From: Symbiodinium natans
Taxonomy: Eukaryota > Sar > Dinophyceae > Suessiales > Symbiodiniaceae
Length of the DNA: 29,156 bases
Direction of reading: 5' to 3'
Assembly (NCBI GenBank): GCA_905221605.1
Contig: CAJNDS010001201.1
Span: forward strand, 1-29,156
Of the stretch, positions 21,274 through 29,156 are shown one piece after another. A model generated the notes under the pieces. The model worked only from the letters and a program-made list of their open reading frames with translations. It did not search any database and was not told the origin of the DNA. Position numbers and translations under genes: made by a program. How positions within the stretch are numbered: position 1 is the stretch's first letter; each line of letters begins with the position of its first letter.

Positions 21274-21300
21274 GGGTTTGGGGTTTAGGGTTTAGGGTTT
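21274..21300 (+). repeat. Interstitial telomere-type repeat, G strand
   Basis: TTTGGGG then TTTAGGG units. Confidence 0.85.
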
Positions 21301-21302
21301 CT

Positions 21303-22016
21303 GCCTCGCCCCCAAGCCCAGTTGCAAAAAAGGGTTTAGGGTGTAGTGCACAGTATGCCGAGTTGAATTGTGAGGCATCATGAGCCAGTCTTCACTCAAT
21401 GGCCCGTGATGGTAAGGTTCGTTTTGGGACGAGGTCCAAAAGGATCTGCCGCTAGCAGCCTTACTTTTGCGGCATACCTTTGCCTCATGGCTGCATCGAA
21501 CCCCATCTACAAAACCCTAAAACCATAATTGCTAAACCCACCGCCCCGAATGCAAAAAGATGCCGCTTCGGGAACGCTACCAGGCGTATCCCCCTAAACG
21601 ATTCCTGCGCCTTCGCCTACTACTGCCAAAGTCTATTTTGCCCCACCCGTCCTAAGGTGGCATACGAGAACCTTACACTTATGTTGAGATTGGCAATGTG
21701 ACCTATTGACTTGTGGGACAAGCTTTGAAAATCGTTTCGCATTCCAAGACCTAGGCCAGCGCAGAGCCGTTTGCCTGTTGCATGTGGCAGGTTCTCCCGC
21801 CGAAATCTTGTTTGAGGAGGGCAAGATGAAAAGACTGAGCAGCAGAACCGCAGCGTGCAAAGGACTGGCCATTCGGGCTGTATGGCATTCCTCGCTGTTT
21901 TTGGCCATCAACAGCATCGGCCGGGCGACTGGCATGTTGCCTTTCTTGCCACTGGGATCCCATGCTGCCCCTTTTATCTGTCGCATTAAGCCGAAAACGG
22001 CCTTCCTTTTCCCTAG
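21303..22016. other. Upstream flank of the wax-synthase-like exon
   Basis: Overlapping frames on both strands of 73-128 codons, none matching the expected N-terminal membrane segments. Ends in the polypyrimidine tract and acceptor before 22017. Confidence 0.4.
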
Positions 22017-22430
22017 GGTACTTCGGGAGCCTTATCTACTTTCCACTATATTACACTTCTGGAGAATCCAGCCTACCTTCAAACACACATAGATCCCCAT
22101 ATTATGGGAGAGCCCAGGCCAGGGAAGCAGCACCCATCCAGCCTGCCCTTCTATGGATTGCCCAGATCTCTGCCGGCTCTGTATTTGCAAACCTGGCTCG
22201 TCTACAGCATGATGGAACTCTTCATGCTGGTGTATCGAATGCCGGTGGCCCTACTGGGAGTGGAAACTGGCGTTGTGTTCAAGGCGCCTCTTCTGCTGTC
22301 AACCTCCCTGAGGGAATTCTGGGGTCGGCGATGGAACCTCCTGATCCACAACCTCCTGAAGCGCAGCTTCTTCGGTCCACTCCGGGGTGGCCCTGCATGG
22401 CAGCAGCATCTGGGTGGGTTCCTGGCATTT
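22017..22430 (+). CDS. Wax-synthase-like MBOAT acyltransferase, exon (N-terminal half of domain)
   Basis: The frame opens at a consensus acceptor (CCTTTTCCCTAG, ending 22016) directly after an in-frame stop, and runs 138 codons. A hydrophobic segment (LQTWLVYSMMELFMLVYRM) is followed by STSLREFWGRRWN at 22302-22337, the hallmark motif of plant-type wax synthases in the MBOAT superfamily, then LLIHNLLKRSFFGPL and a second hydrophobic stretch. These ER membrane enzymes transfer acyl groups from acyl-CoA to fatty alcohols or related acceptors. GTGATG at 22431 is a donor in phase 0 with the acceptor at 22683, joining this to the exon carrying the His motif. Exons upstream of 22017 were not found; the gene may be longer or truncated. 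Confidence 0.6.
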
Positions 22431-22683
22431 GTGATGCCGATACCTCAGACACGCTAAGAAGCCTTGTCTCGGCAGTTGTGCATGGTGAGGGTGTCCATGG
22501 AGCCCCAGAAAACCTAGAGATTCCAGGCCCATGCCGGAGCGAGATTGCTGGTGACAGAACATTCATACGGCAGCAAAGCACGAACTCCACAACACCATTC
22601 CAAGCACTACCTGTATAATCTGTTGTAAAGCAGGGTATGTGTGTCGGGCCAAGCATACTGTGACATGGACATGCTGCGATCAG

Positions 22684-22795
22684 CTGGTGGAGAGGTCTGG
22701 CCTGTTTCACGAGTACATGTGGCTGGTCCTTGCTGCGAGCACCCGAGACTCGAGATATGTCTTCGGAAAGGCCCGGATGATGTTTCAGCTGACCT
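22684..22795 (+). CDS. Wax-synthase-like MBOAT acyltransferase, exon with active-site His motif
   Basis: After the acceptor GCGATCAG (ending 22683) the frame reads SGLFHEYMWLV at 22696-22728. This matches the S-G-L-x-H-E block of wax synthases, whose His is the expected catalytic residue of MBOAT enzymes. FGKARMMFQL follows, resembling the small-residue and FF segment that comes next in the family. A GTGAAT donor lies at 22796. The C-terminal membrane segments expected after this are not visible, and a telomere-type word starts near 22864, so the 3' end may have been lost. Reading phase agrees with the exon ending at 22430, with a 253-bp intron between. Confidence 0.55.
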
Positions 22796-23081
22796 GTGAA
22801 TGCAGAGGGCTCCGTAGCTCTGCAGAGACAAGCACACAAGGATCGTGATGCGCACCTTACGTTTCGGGTTTAGGGACCCAACGGCCCCTAACTCTGTGTA
22901 AGGAAACCCCCAATTACATGCTGCATGCCTTAGCTCTTTGGGCATGCGCTTGAATGCAGGTTCTCAGCTTCTTCCTCCTTCAGTTTGTGGCCACTGCTGG
23001 GCAGGTGGGTGGGATGTTTGGCAACAACAGAGCAGTTTAGGGTTGGGGCTTTGAAAGCTATGGGGCTACTTGAAGGTTCAT

Positions 23082-23112
23082 GGGTACTTCTAAGCGGGGG
23101 TTAGAAGTACCC
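23082..23112. repeat. Hairpin with perfect 12-bp stem and 7-nt loop
   Basis: GGGTACTTCTAA, loop GCGGGGG, TTAGAAGTACCC. The neighbourhood repeats related GGGTAC/GGGGCC/CCCC words. Confidence 0.8.
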
Positions 23113-23258
23113 TAAATTTATGAGGTTACAACCATAGATATAGCGCTACTTCCCAGTACTCATGAACGGGCTTAGCCCAGGGGTTTACGAAAATAAGGGG
23201 CCCCCACTATAGACCCCAAATAGTAGGATCCCAATAGGGTACCCCAAAATACCGGAAC

Positions 23259-23328
23259 ACCCTAAACCCCAAACGCTAAACCCGAAACCCCTAAACCCAT
23301 AAACCCCTAAACCCTTACACCCCTACAC
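23259..23328 (-). repeat. Degenerate telomere-type repeat, C strand
   Basis: CCCTAAA, CCCCAAA, CCCGAAA, CCCATAAA and CCCTTACA variants. Confidence 0.85.
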
Positions 23329-23975
23329 TAACAGCATCCCGCCAGGCCATCCTTTCTAGCGGTGTCTTGGGCCGAGCCGCCAAAGCAGTGCCGGGGCCCG
23401 CTCCCTGGCCAAGAGTTCTAGGGTCTAAGCCTCCTTTTAGGGTTTAGGATTTGTTTAGGTTTAGGGACAGCTGTATTATGTCAGGGTTCGCTCTAGAGCG
23501 GACAGAAGACTCAACGATAGACTGGAAAAAACTCGCAAAAACGCCCTAGCCCCCAAACTCTTGCGGCTTTCGACGAGTGACGTGTTCAACCGTCTCTGCG
23601 CTCTGCGAAGATACTGAAGCAAACGATTTTGGGGCATATCCAGCAATGCATCATGTAATATGTCCTATGACACTGTCATCGGTCACCATTTTGCACTTGT
23701 CGATTGACCGCGCTTTGACGTAGCACGACGGTTTGCTCTAGTTCAGGGCTGCCATCAAGCCTAGCCTGGTTGTGTGAGAAGAAGGTATCCAAGCCTGCTT
23801 GAAGGCACTTTCTTTCAGGGTTCGTAGTCACTTGACTTGGATAAGAACCTTTCGCGAGCCGAGGTTCTGACCTTTCTGGTCACCCTTGCGGTTCTCCCGG
23901 CCTCCCCGCTTTTCTTGGAGGCTGATATCATACATCCAATTTTTCCTGTATCTACATGTTTGTGTAAGGATGCAC

Positions 23976-24075
23976 TTATATATACATATACATATATACA
24001 TATATATATATATGTATATATTGTGAAGATATATATATATACATACATATGTGTTCAGATATATATATATATATA
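23976..24075. repeat. AT-rich microsatellite
   Basis: (TATATACA)n and (AT)n tracts. Confidence 0.9.
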
Positions 24076-24442
24076 GTGCGCGGTGGCCGAGGGTGTCCAT
24101 GGCATGCTCTGCGAGATCAACGTCATCATGCCAGCGGTCGAAATACAGGACTGAGAAGCACCCCCCAAGCACCTTTGTGCTCTAAGAAGGCGCGCCTGGC
24201 ATCCCGACACTCTACACTACTACCTATTCCGGACGTACACATATAGATATGCATGTGTTAGAGTATCTAATCACTGTAGGACCTTCGAAATATCATGATA
24301 ACATCTATAGATATCTCCAGGATGGAGGCGTTGGCCTTCGCAGTGCCACCCTTTGCCTCGTCGCCGCCAGCCCGGTGGCATTCTTGACGAGGACATTCAC
24401 GCGGGAGCTGCTTGGATCTGAGTGGGTGCCAGTGGCTGTTGA

Positions 24443-24474
24443 GGTTTAGGGCTTAGGGCTTAGGGTTTAGGCTT
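24443..24474 (+). repeat. Interstitial telomere-type repeat, G strand
   Basis: TTTAGGG with GCTTAGGG variants; the last clear array in the window. Confidence 0.85.
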
Positions 24475-25340
24475 TAGTGCACAGGTTCTAAAAGGGTGGT
24501 TGACTTCATGGCATTGCAACGTACAATTGCTCCGAAGATCATGGACACTTGACTGCTTGTGCTGCAGCATGCGACGACTATGATCTCATCCGGTTCTGCT
24601 CACATGTGAATCGTGTGTGTGTATCACATGCGAAAGTGTCCGCGGTGTTTGATCGGTGGAGCCCGAGGAATTCGGAGCAGCACACGGAGTCAACTGCCAG
24701 CAAATGAGCTACGGCCTTTGCCCTCGCAGTCCTAGGATGGCCATAGATCAGTAGACTTTTCGGTCTCAATAGGTGTCGGTTTCGAGTTCATGTCTTCCAC
24801 GCAAAACATGCGTCCGGGAAGTCATCAACTCGTGGGCAGCGTTGACGGGACGGACATAAGCATTGGTTGCCGAGGCAAGACGAGTTGTGATCCAGCACAA
24901 GAATGTATATCCTGAGACCCACGTTGTGCCAATCCCCATCCACCCTTACTAGCCTAGCAATGTTCATGCGGGGGGCAGTTTTTTTTTGCACTTGTGTGCC
25001 TTGAAGCAGTTCCTCCATTCAGCAAGATCGGTCAATGCTGCCCAGATTCAAGTTCTGCCAAAATTCTCGTCGCTGCTGGTACGCAAGGGCTGCCGGAAGT
25101 GCGTACTGGTGTGGAGACATGTTTTCGTTTCATCCCCTCTCTTCTCCAGCCAGTGCCATCCACTACGTGGAGTCAGCACAGAGGCACGACAGAGGGCCGC
25201 ACGCGTGAGAAACTCTCTTGCAGGGTTGCCTGGTATCTGGATCTTCTGGTGCAGAGATAGTTTGGTTTGCGAGTATCACTCAACTTCATGTCTAAGATTT
25301 GCACATTTTCAGGTACGTCCCACGTCATTAATTAGATAAT

Positions 25341-25380
25341 TTATATATGTATATAAATAAATATATATATATATATATAT
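25341..25380. repeat. AT microsatellite at the left border of the AT-rich element
   Basis: (AT)n immediately before the left inverted repeat; could be the insertion target or its expanded duplication. Confidence 0.85.
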
Positions 25381-25405
25381 GGACACACCCCCCCCCCATG
25401 ATCCA
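25373..25405 (+). repeat. Left imperfect terminal inverted repeat of the AT-rich element
   Basis: ATATATAT, GGACACA, a 10-nt C run, then ATGATCCA. Pairs in inverted orientation with 28361-28388. Confidence 0.4.
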
Positions 25406-25704
25406 TATGTATCCTTTTCTTGCTTGTCCTTCTGCACCTGTGCTTATTTGCACATATGGTTGATGTGAAAAAACACCGGTATTTACGATACTTTCGTGTC
25501 TTGCCATGTCTGAAGCTACAACTTGCTATTGATTATCTACACTTTTAAACAACAGAAATCTACAAACAGAATCCGTTTCTGGATTTGGTTTTGTGTGGTT
25601 TGCTAATCTCTGTTATTCACTCTATAGTAGCTTCCAATATACACCTTCTTGAACTTCAACAATATTCATTGATTAGATAAATATTACCTTTACGCCATTG
25701 TAGA

Positions 25705-26354
25705 ATGCATGAACATAAAAGAAGAGATGAAGGGGTTTCAAATAAAGCACCTAACACAAGAAGCAGACTACATAATGATGAAGTTAGAGACGAATTCGCA
25801 AAGACAGAGACATTCTTAACGGACACGCAAGGACTTAAATTAGCGTATGAGAATCCTGACGGGATATATCAAATATGGTTCTATTTTATACATTGGTGGG
25901 ACTAAAAGCTGTAGAGATGTTTATGGTGATTGAAACCTTCTTTTATATAAGACGCAACTGAGTCAGTGTTATAAAGATGTAGATAAGTTCATTCAAGATG
26001 GTTTTATTGAAATAGACTGTTAAAGAAAAGAAGAAACTGGAATTTCTGGTATTGTAAGTCACAGTTTAGGTTCAGCATCGGGACAATAAATAAACAATGA
26101 TTATGGGAATGTATTCAGAAGTCGTAGCTATGGTTCTCCTTATGTATCAGGACAACGACCAGAAGACACTGGGACAAAACATATGAATACGGAAAGTAGA
26201 AGACCCCGTTGGTATGTTTGAAAAAGGAAGTATAACATCAAAGAAATCAACATTAGACCCTCTACAAAAACATCCTTATGAAGATATAGGCAATATTAAA
26301 AACAAAGCAGGACATCTACCTATAACCGAAGAAGAGTTATTAACAACAGTTTGA
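25705..26354 (+). pseudogene. Decayed lipase-like alpha/beta hydrolase gene
   Basis: ATG 25705 opens 55 codons ending in the segment GLKLAYENPDGIYQ. The frame then slips by one base near 25871 and continues with YGSILYIGGTK (from 25874), resembling the family's strand-plus-GT(K/R) oxyanion region. The nucleophile elbow follows as VSHSLGSA, with the Ser codon at 26063, then RSYGSPYVSG. A second slip near 26180 leads to VEDPVGMFEKGS (from 26196) and the block LDPLQKHPYEDI, where the family carries its catalytic Asp and His, ending at TGA 26352. In-frame stops lie at 25931, 26021 and 26087. Class-3-lipase-like hydrolases of this kind are known in protist genomes and some virus-like elements. The order of motifs is complete, so this was once a full gene. 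It is now dead unless the reads are wrong. Confidence 0.6.
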
Positions 26355-26576
26355 TGCCATAATCATTTCATAAGAAAGCAACAACATACGAACACATAGA
26401 GACATCGAAGATAGAGAAGCAATTTAAACAACATGCTAACGAAGAGATAAGAAAGCTAGTTGAGAATAAGTAAGTAGATGAAGCAGTTAAGCAGGTGAAA
26501 GGTAGGAAGAAGAATAATAGTAAGACACTTCATATAGTTTTGAATTACGCTCCAGCCCCGCAGTTTCTGGCTTAAG
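26355..26576 (+). pseudogene. Lys/Glu-rich coding-like remnant between the lipase-like and capsid-like relics
   Basis: From about 26363 the frame gives a charged, helix-like segment (KIEKQFKQHANEEIRKLVEN) and stops at TAA about 26471, then continues KQVKGRKKNN before further stops. I do not recognise it. It may be a small linking gene, or the 5' part of the capsid-like gene. Confidence 0.25.
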
Positions 26577-26905
26577 GCTACGAACCCTATAGTCTCTGGC
26601 AACTTGATTGAATACAAGTTGAAGGTATGTGTATGTAATCAAATCATCTATGCTATTTATATATCATGGACACTTTTAGTCCCGCAGATATCCTCATTGA
26701 TAGTTTAAGTTTTCTTTGACACAAAGGTAGTTCTTATGTTAATTGTCAAGGGTTTAAGACCAAAACGATTGTTGGATTTAAACCATTGCGTGGCCTCTTC
26801 TCACAAGTTAGATATTTGCCGTCAAAAAATATGGGAAACTTACCAATTGAAATAGAATTGGTAACTAATGCTACTAATTGTATCAATTACCGCAGTCAGA
26901 ATATC
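26577..26905 (+). pseudogene. Decayed major-capsid-protein-like gene (double jelly-roll type, tentative)
   Basis: Fragments in two frames. At 26577 one reads ATNPIVSGNLIEYKLK, resembling the N-terminal strand of Polinton-like/virophage capsid proteins. From ATG 26666 the other frame reads on, is stopped by TGA 26717, and continues to IVGFKPLRGLFSQVRYLPS and NLPIEIELVTNATN (about 26765-26880). The pattern 'FKPL-x-G-L-F-x-Q-x-x-x-LP' followed by an 'IELELV'-like strand is what I associate with these capsid proteins. The frame then runs directly into the palindromic satellite at about 26910, so the 3' two thirds are missing. Position downstream of the lipase-like pseudogene, on the same strand and in the same AT-rich block, supports a shared viral origin. 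Family assignment is from memory of motif shape and needs a profile search. Confidence 0.42.
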
Positions 26906-26909
26906 AAGA

Positions 26910-28205
26910 GATTTTCCGGAAAACTCGAGCCGGCTCGAATTTTCCGAAAAATCTCCAGGCACCAGGTCACCACAACTCGAGCAGGCTCGAATTTTCCAAA
27001 AAAAACCTACATTCTGTCATCTATGAGACCTTGGGGTCACACAGCCATGGTTTCAGCATATTTTTTAGAAAATTCGAGCCGGCTCGAATTTTCCGAAAAT
27101 TCTTGAAGCTCCAGGTCCCGAAAACTCGAGCAGGCTCGAATTTTCCAAAAAAACCCTAAATTATGTCATCTATGAGGCCTTGGGGTCACACAGCTATGGT
27201 TTCAGCATTTTTTTTAGAAAACTCGAGCCGGCTCGAATTTTCCGAAAATTCTTGAAGCTCCAGGTCTCGAAAACTCGAGCAGGCTCGAATTTTCCAAAAA
27301 AAACCTAACTTTCAGGATCTACCGGGCTGCTGGAGCCATAGATCCTGAAATTTAGGTTTTTTTTTGGAAAATTCGAGCCTGGTCGTGTTTCGGCAATCTA
27401 CTGTGTCAGTTTTTTTTGGAAAATTCGAGCCGGCTCGAATTTTCCTAAAATTCTTGAAGCTTTAGGTCCCAGAAACTCGAGCAGGCTCGAATTTTCAAAA
27501 AAAAACCGAACTTTCAGGATCTACCGGGCTGCTGGAGCCATAGATCCTGAAATTTAGGTTTTTTTTGGAAAATTCGAGCCTGGTCGTGTTTCGGCAATCT
27601 ATTGTGTCAGTTTTTTTTTGAAAATTCGAGCCGGCTCGAATTTTCCTAAAATTCTTGAAGCTTTAGGTCCCAGAAACTCGAGCAGGCTCGAATTTTCCAA
27701 AAAAAACCTAACTTTCAGGATCTACCGGGCTGCTGGAGCCATAGATCCTGAAATTTAGGTTTTTTTTTGGAAAATTCGAGCCTGGTCGTGTTTCGGCAAT
27801 CTACTGTGTCAGTTTTTTTTGGAAAATTCGAGCCGGCTCGAATTTTCCTAAAATTCTTGAAGCTTTAGGTCCCAGAAACTCGAGCAGGCTCGAATTTTCC
27901 AAAAAAACCTAACTTAGCTCCATAGATCTGCTGGAGAGCCTGGTCGGAAAAGCTACTGTTTCAGTTTTTTTTTGGAAAATTCGAGCCGGCTCGAATTTTC
28001 CTAAAATTCTTGAAGCTTTAGGTCCCAGAAACTCGAGCAGGCTCGAATTTTCCAAAAAAAACCTAACTTTCAGGATCTACCGGGCTGCTGGAGCCATAGA
28101 TCCTGAAATTTAGGTTTTTTTTGGAAAATTCGAGCCTGGTCGTGTTTCGGCAAGCTACTGTGTCAGTTTTTTTTGGAAAATTCGAGCCGGCTCGAGTTTT
28201 CTAAA
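26910..28205. repeat. Satellite array of nested palindromes and long hairpins
   Basis: Eight copies of a palindrome, in its best form a perfect 28-bp one whose left half is GGAAAATTCGAGCC, begin near 26918, 27067, 27216, 27418, 27619, 27821, 27974 and 28175. Spacing is therefore about 149, 149, 202, 201, 202, 153 and 201 bp: two unit lengths. Each unit also has an imperfect copy (CTCGAGCAGGCTCGAA), and the longer units add a hairpin with arms of about 42 bp. Early units carry conserved filler (GAGGCCTTGGGGTCACAC), later ones CAGGATCTACCGGGCTGC. The array sits on top of the capsid-like frame and inside the AT-rich element. Confidence 0.9.
27280..27381. repeat. Long hairpin inside the satellite (representative copy)
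   Basis: Left arm 27280-27321 (begins CAGGCTCGAATTTTCC, ends CAGGATCTA) pairs with 27339-27381 (begins TAGATCCTGAAA, ends TTCGAGCCTG) over about 42 bp, with one mismatch and one extra T, around a 17-nt loop. Copies recur from about 27480, 27680 and 28038. Confidence 0.85.
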
Positions 28206-28360
28206 AAAGCATGATTTTTTCGGGTATTTTTCTACCTTGTTGATGTAAATGACCTGCCTGACTTGAAATGATATAGGTTTTTATCGGCCCTGTCGGTGTT
28301 TTTGTCGCTAGCTCATAGCCCCCTCTCCTCCCAAGATCCATCTGTTTCGAAGCAGAAACG

Positions 28361-28388
28361 TGGATCATGGGGGGGGCGTGAGCATATA
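28361..28388 (-). repeat. Right imperfect terminal inverted repeat of the AT-rich element
   Basis: TGGATCAT, an 8-nt G run, CGTGAGCATATATA; the complement matches the left copy except for a few bases and C-run length. It also pairs locally with CCCCTCTCCTCCCAAGATCCA at about 28321-28340 as a hairpin around GTTTCGAAGCAGAAAC, which is an alternative explanation for its structure. Confidence 0.4.
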
Positions 28389-29156
28389 TATCTATGTATC
28401 TATCTGTGAAATGACAAATCGATTTCAGAATATTCGTCGACTATACTAATATCAAGAATTTCTATTTCATATTATTTTTCTGAGAAATAGCATGATTAAT
28501 TTATATTAAGTTCGTAATCTTTAAATTGTTGTAATCTTGGATATTTTGATGAGGATATCTATTTCTCATATTCTTTTTGATTTTTAATTGATTACGAATA
28601 AATTGAGGTTTTTAAGGATTTAGGATGTCTCAAAAGAGGGTTTAGGGATTTGAGATTTCTTGGACAATTGATTTTCGAATTATTTTCATGATTGATGGAA
28701 GGAGAATGATGGGATTGATTGGCAGGAGAATTCTTAAATAAGAAATTCGAATTATAATTGATTTTTATATTTGCCTTTATCTTCGGAATGAGATTATTGA
28801 TATTATGTTCAATTCATCTCTTCATTTGATTCTTCATTCGATCTATTCTTCATTGATTCTTGGAATAATTTATTCTATATCTTCTTAATCTTAGAATATT
28901 TAGGAATATATGATTCTAGAATGATCTTGGACTATTCTCTATTCATAGAATATCTTTGGGAGAATTATTTTTGAATATCTTTGATTATTGAATTAAAGTG
29001 ATCTTTTGGCAGGAAACAAAAAAAATGAACCAGAGGGTGATTTGCACCATCTTAAGACTACTTTTGATAGGTAAACCAAAAAAAACAAGATGAAATACGA
29101 ATAACCAAAAAGATTCGAAGGAGATGAATTTAGAACACATTCCCTTCTCTCTTCTC
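28389..29156. other. AT-rich stretch, nothing recognised
   Basis: Low-complexity, T-rich sequence with GATTCTTCATT-type near-repeats around 28820-28865 and A runs near 29020 and 29080. No frame of note. It may belong to a second AT-rich element or to an intron or spacer of different composition. Confidence 0.4.

Larger units (their letters stand above)
23329..25372. other. Non-coding stretch with microsatellites
   Basis: Contains an AT microsatellite and one telomere-type cluster. Around 24320-24443 an AG-preceded frame (GVGLRSATLCLVAASPVAFL) ends at a GT just inside a telomere-type repeat and could be an exon; unidentified. Confidence 0.35.
25373..28388. mobile_element. AT-rich relic of a capsid-bearing (Polinton-like/virophage-like) element
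   Basis: A compositionally distinct AT-rich block. Near the left end it carries ATATATGGACACA, ten C's and ATGATCCA; near the right end it carries the inverted equivalent TGGATCAT, eight G's, then CGTGAGCATATAT. Allowing for the homopolymer, these align as imperfect inverted repeats of about 28 bp. Inside, on the plus strand, are a decayed lipase-like gene, a decayed capsid-like gene and a palindromic satellite. I see no polymerase or integrase, so the block is a deletion derivative or a partial copy. The target duplication cannot be read because both flanks are (AT)n. Confidence 0.45.

Noticed and set aside
21962-22618. A 218-codon plus-strand frame
   Set aside because: It runs through the wax-synthase-like exon in another frame and lacks any motif. 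Its segment LVSAVVHGE looked briefly like the family His motif, but SGLFHEY at 22696 fits better and is in phase.
22279-22839. A 186-codon minus-strand frame
   Set aside because: It is antisense to the wax-synthase-like exons, whose plus-strand motifs are specific.

Overview
The window reads as nuclear DNA of a eukaryote with plant/alveolate-type telomere repeats (TTTAGGG). Short, degenerate TTTAGGG/CCCTAAA arrays are scattered through most of it in both orientations. Coding traces are short, intron-split exons (GT...AG borders), and there is no operon structure, tRNA, rRNA or CRISPR array that I can see. A TTTAGGG-telomere alga or protist (for example a dinoflagellate, cryptophyte or other microalga) fits; the sequence alone does not settle the lineage.

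Layout. 1-8.7 kb: non-coding mosaic with many interstitial telomere-type arrays, a 26-nt G run, AT microsatellites and one possible antiporter exon on the minus strand (about 4.34-4.55 kb). 8.8-9.2 kb: a 40-bp tandem duplication and a remarkable homopurine arm followed by a homopyrimidine arm. 9.2-16.2 kb: a stretch free of telomere-type repeats that carries one very large intact reading frame (10601-15302, about 1,566 codons, probably with an upstream exon at 10015). Its protein combines an SF3/D5-like helicase, a family-A-like polymerase palm of the transposon-virophage type (TVpol), a papain-like cysteine protease, a Cys/His cluster and a C-terminal DDE transposase of KDZ type. I read it as a self-replicating DNA transposon. 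16.2-25.3 kb: the telomere-repeat mosaic resumes, with hairpins, a degenerate 190-bp repeat also present at the window start, candidate exons on both strands, and two exons of a wax-synthase-like MBOAT acyltransferase (22.0-22.8 kb).

25.37-28.39 kb: a visibly AT-rich insert with imperfect inverted repeats near both ends. It holds a decayed lipase-like alpha/beta hydrolase gene (25705-26354), a decayed gene resembling a Polinton-like/virophage-type major capsid protein (about 26577-26905), and a 1.3-kb satellite of nested palindromes and long hairpins. This looks like the relic of a Polinton-like virus or transposon. 28.39-29.16 kb is AT-rich with nothing recognised.

The window is therefore a gene-poor region colonised by two unrelated self-replicating element classes: an apparently intact TVpol/KDZ transposon and a dead capsid-bearing element. 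Domain calls rest on motifs read by eye; no database search was run.
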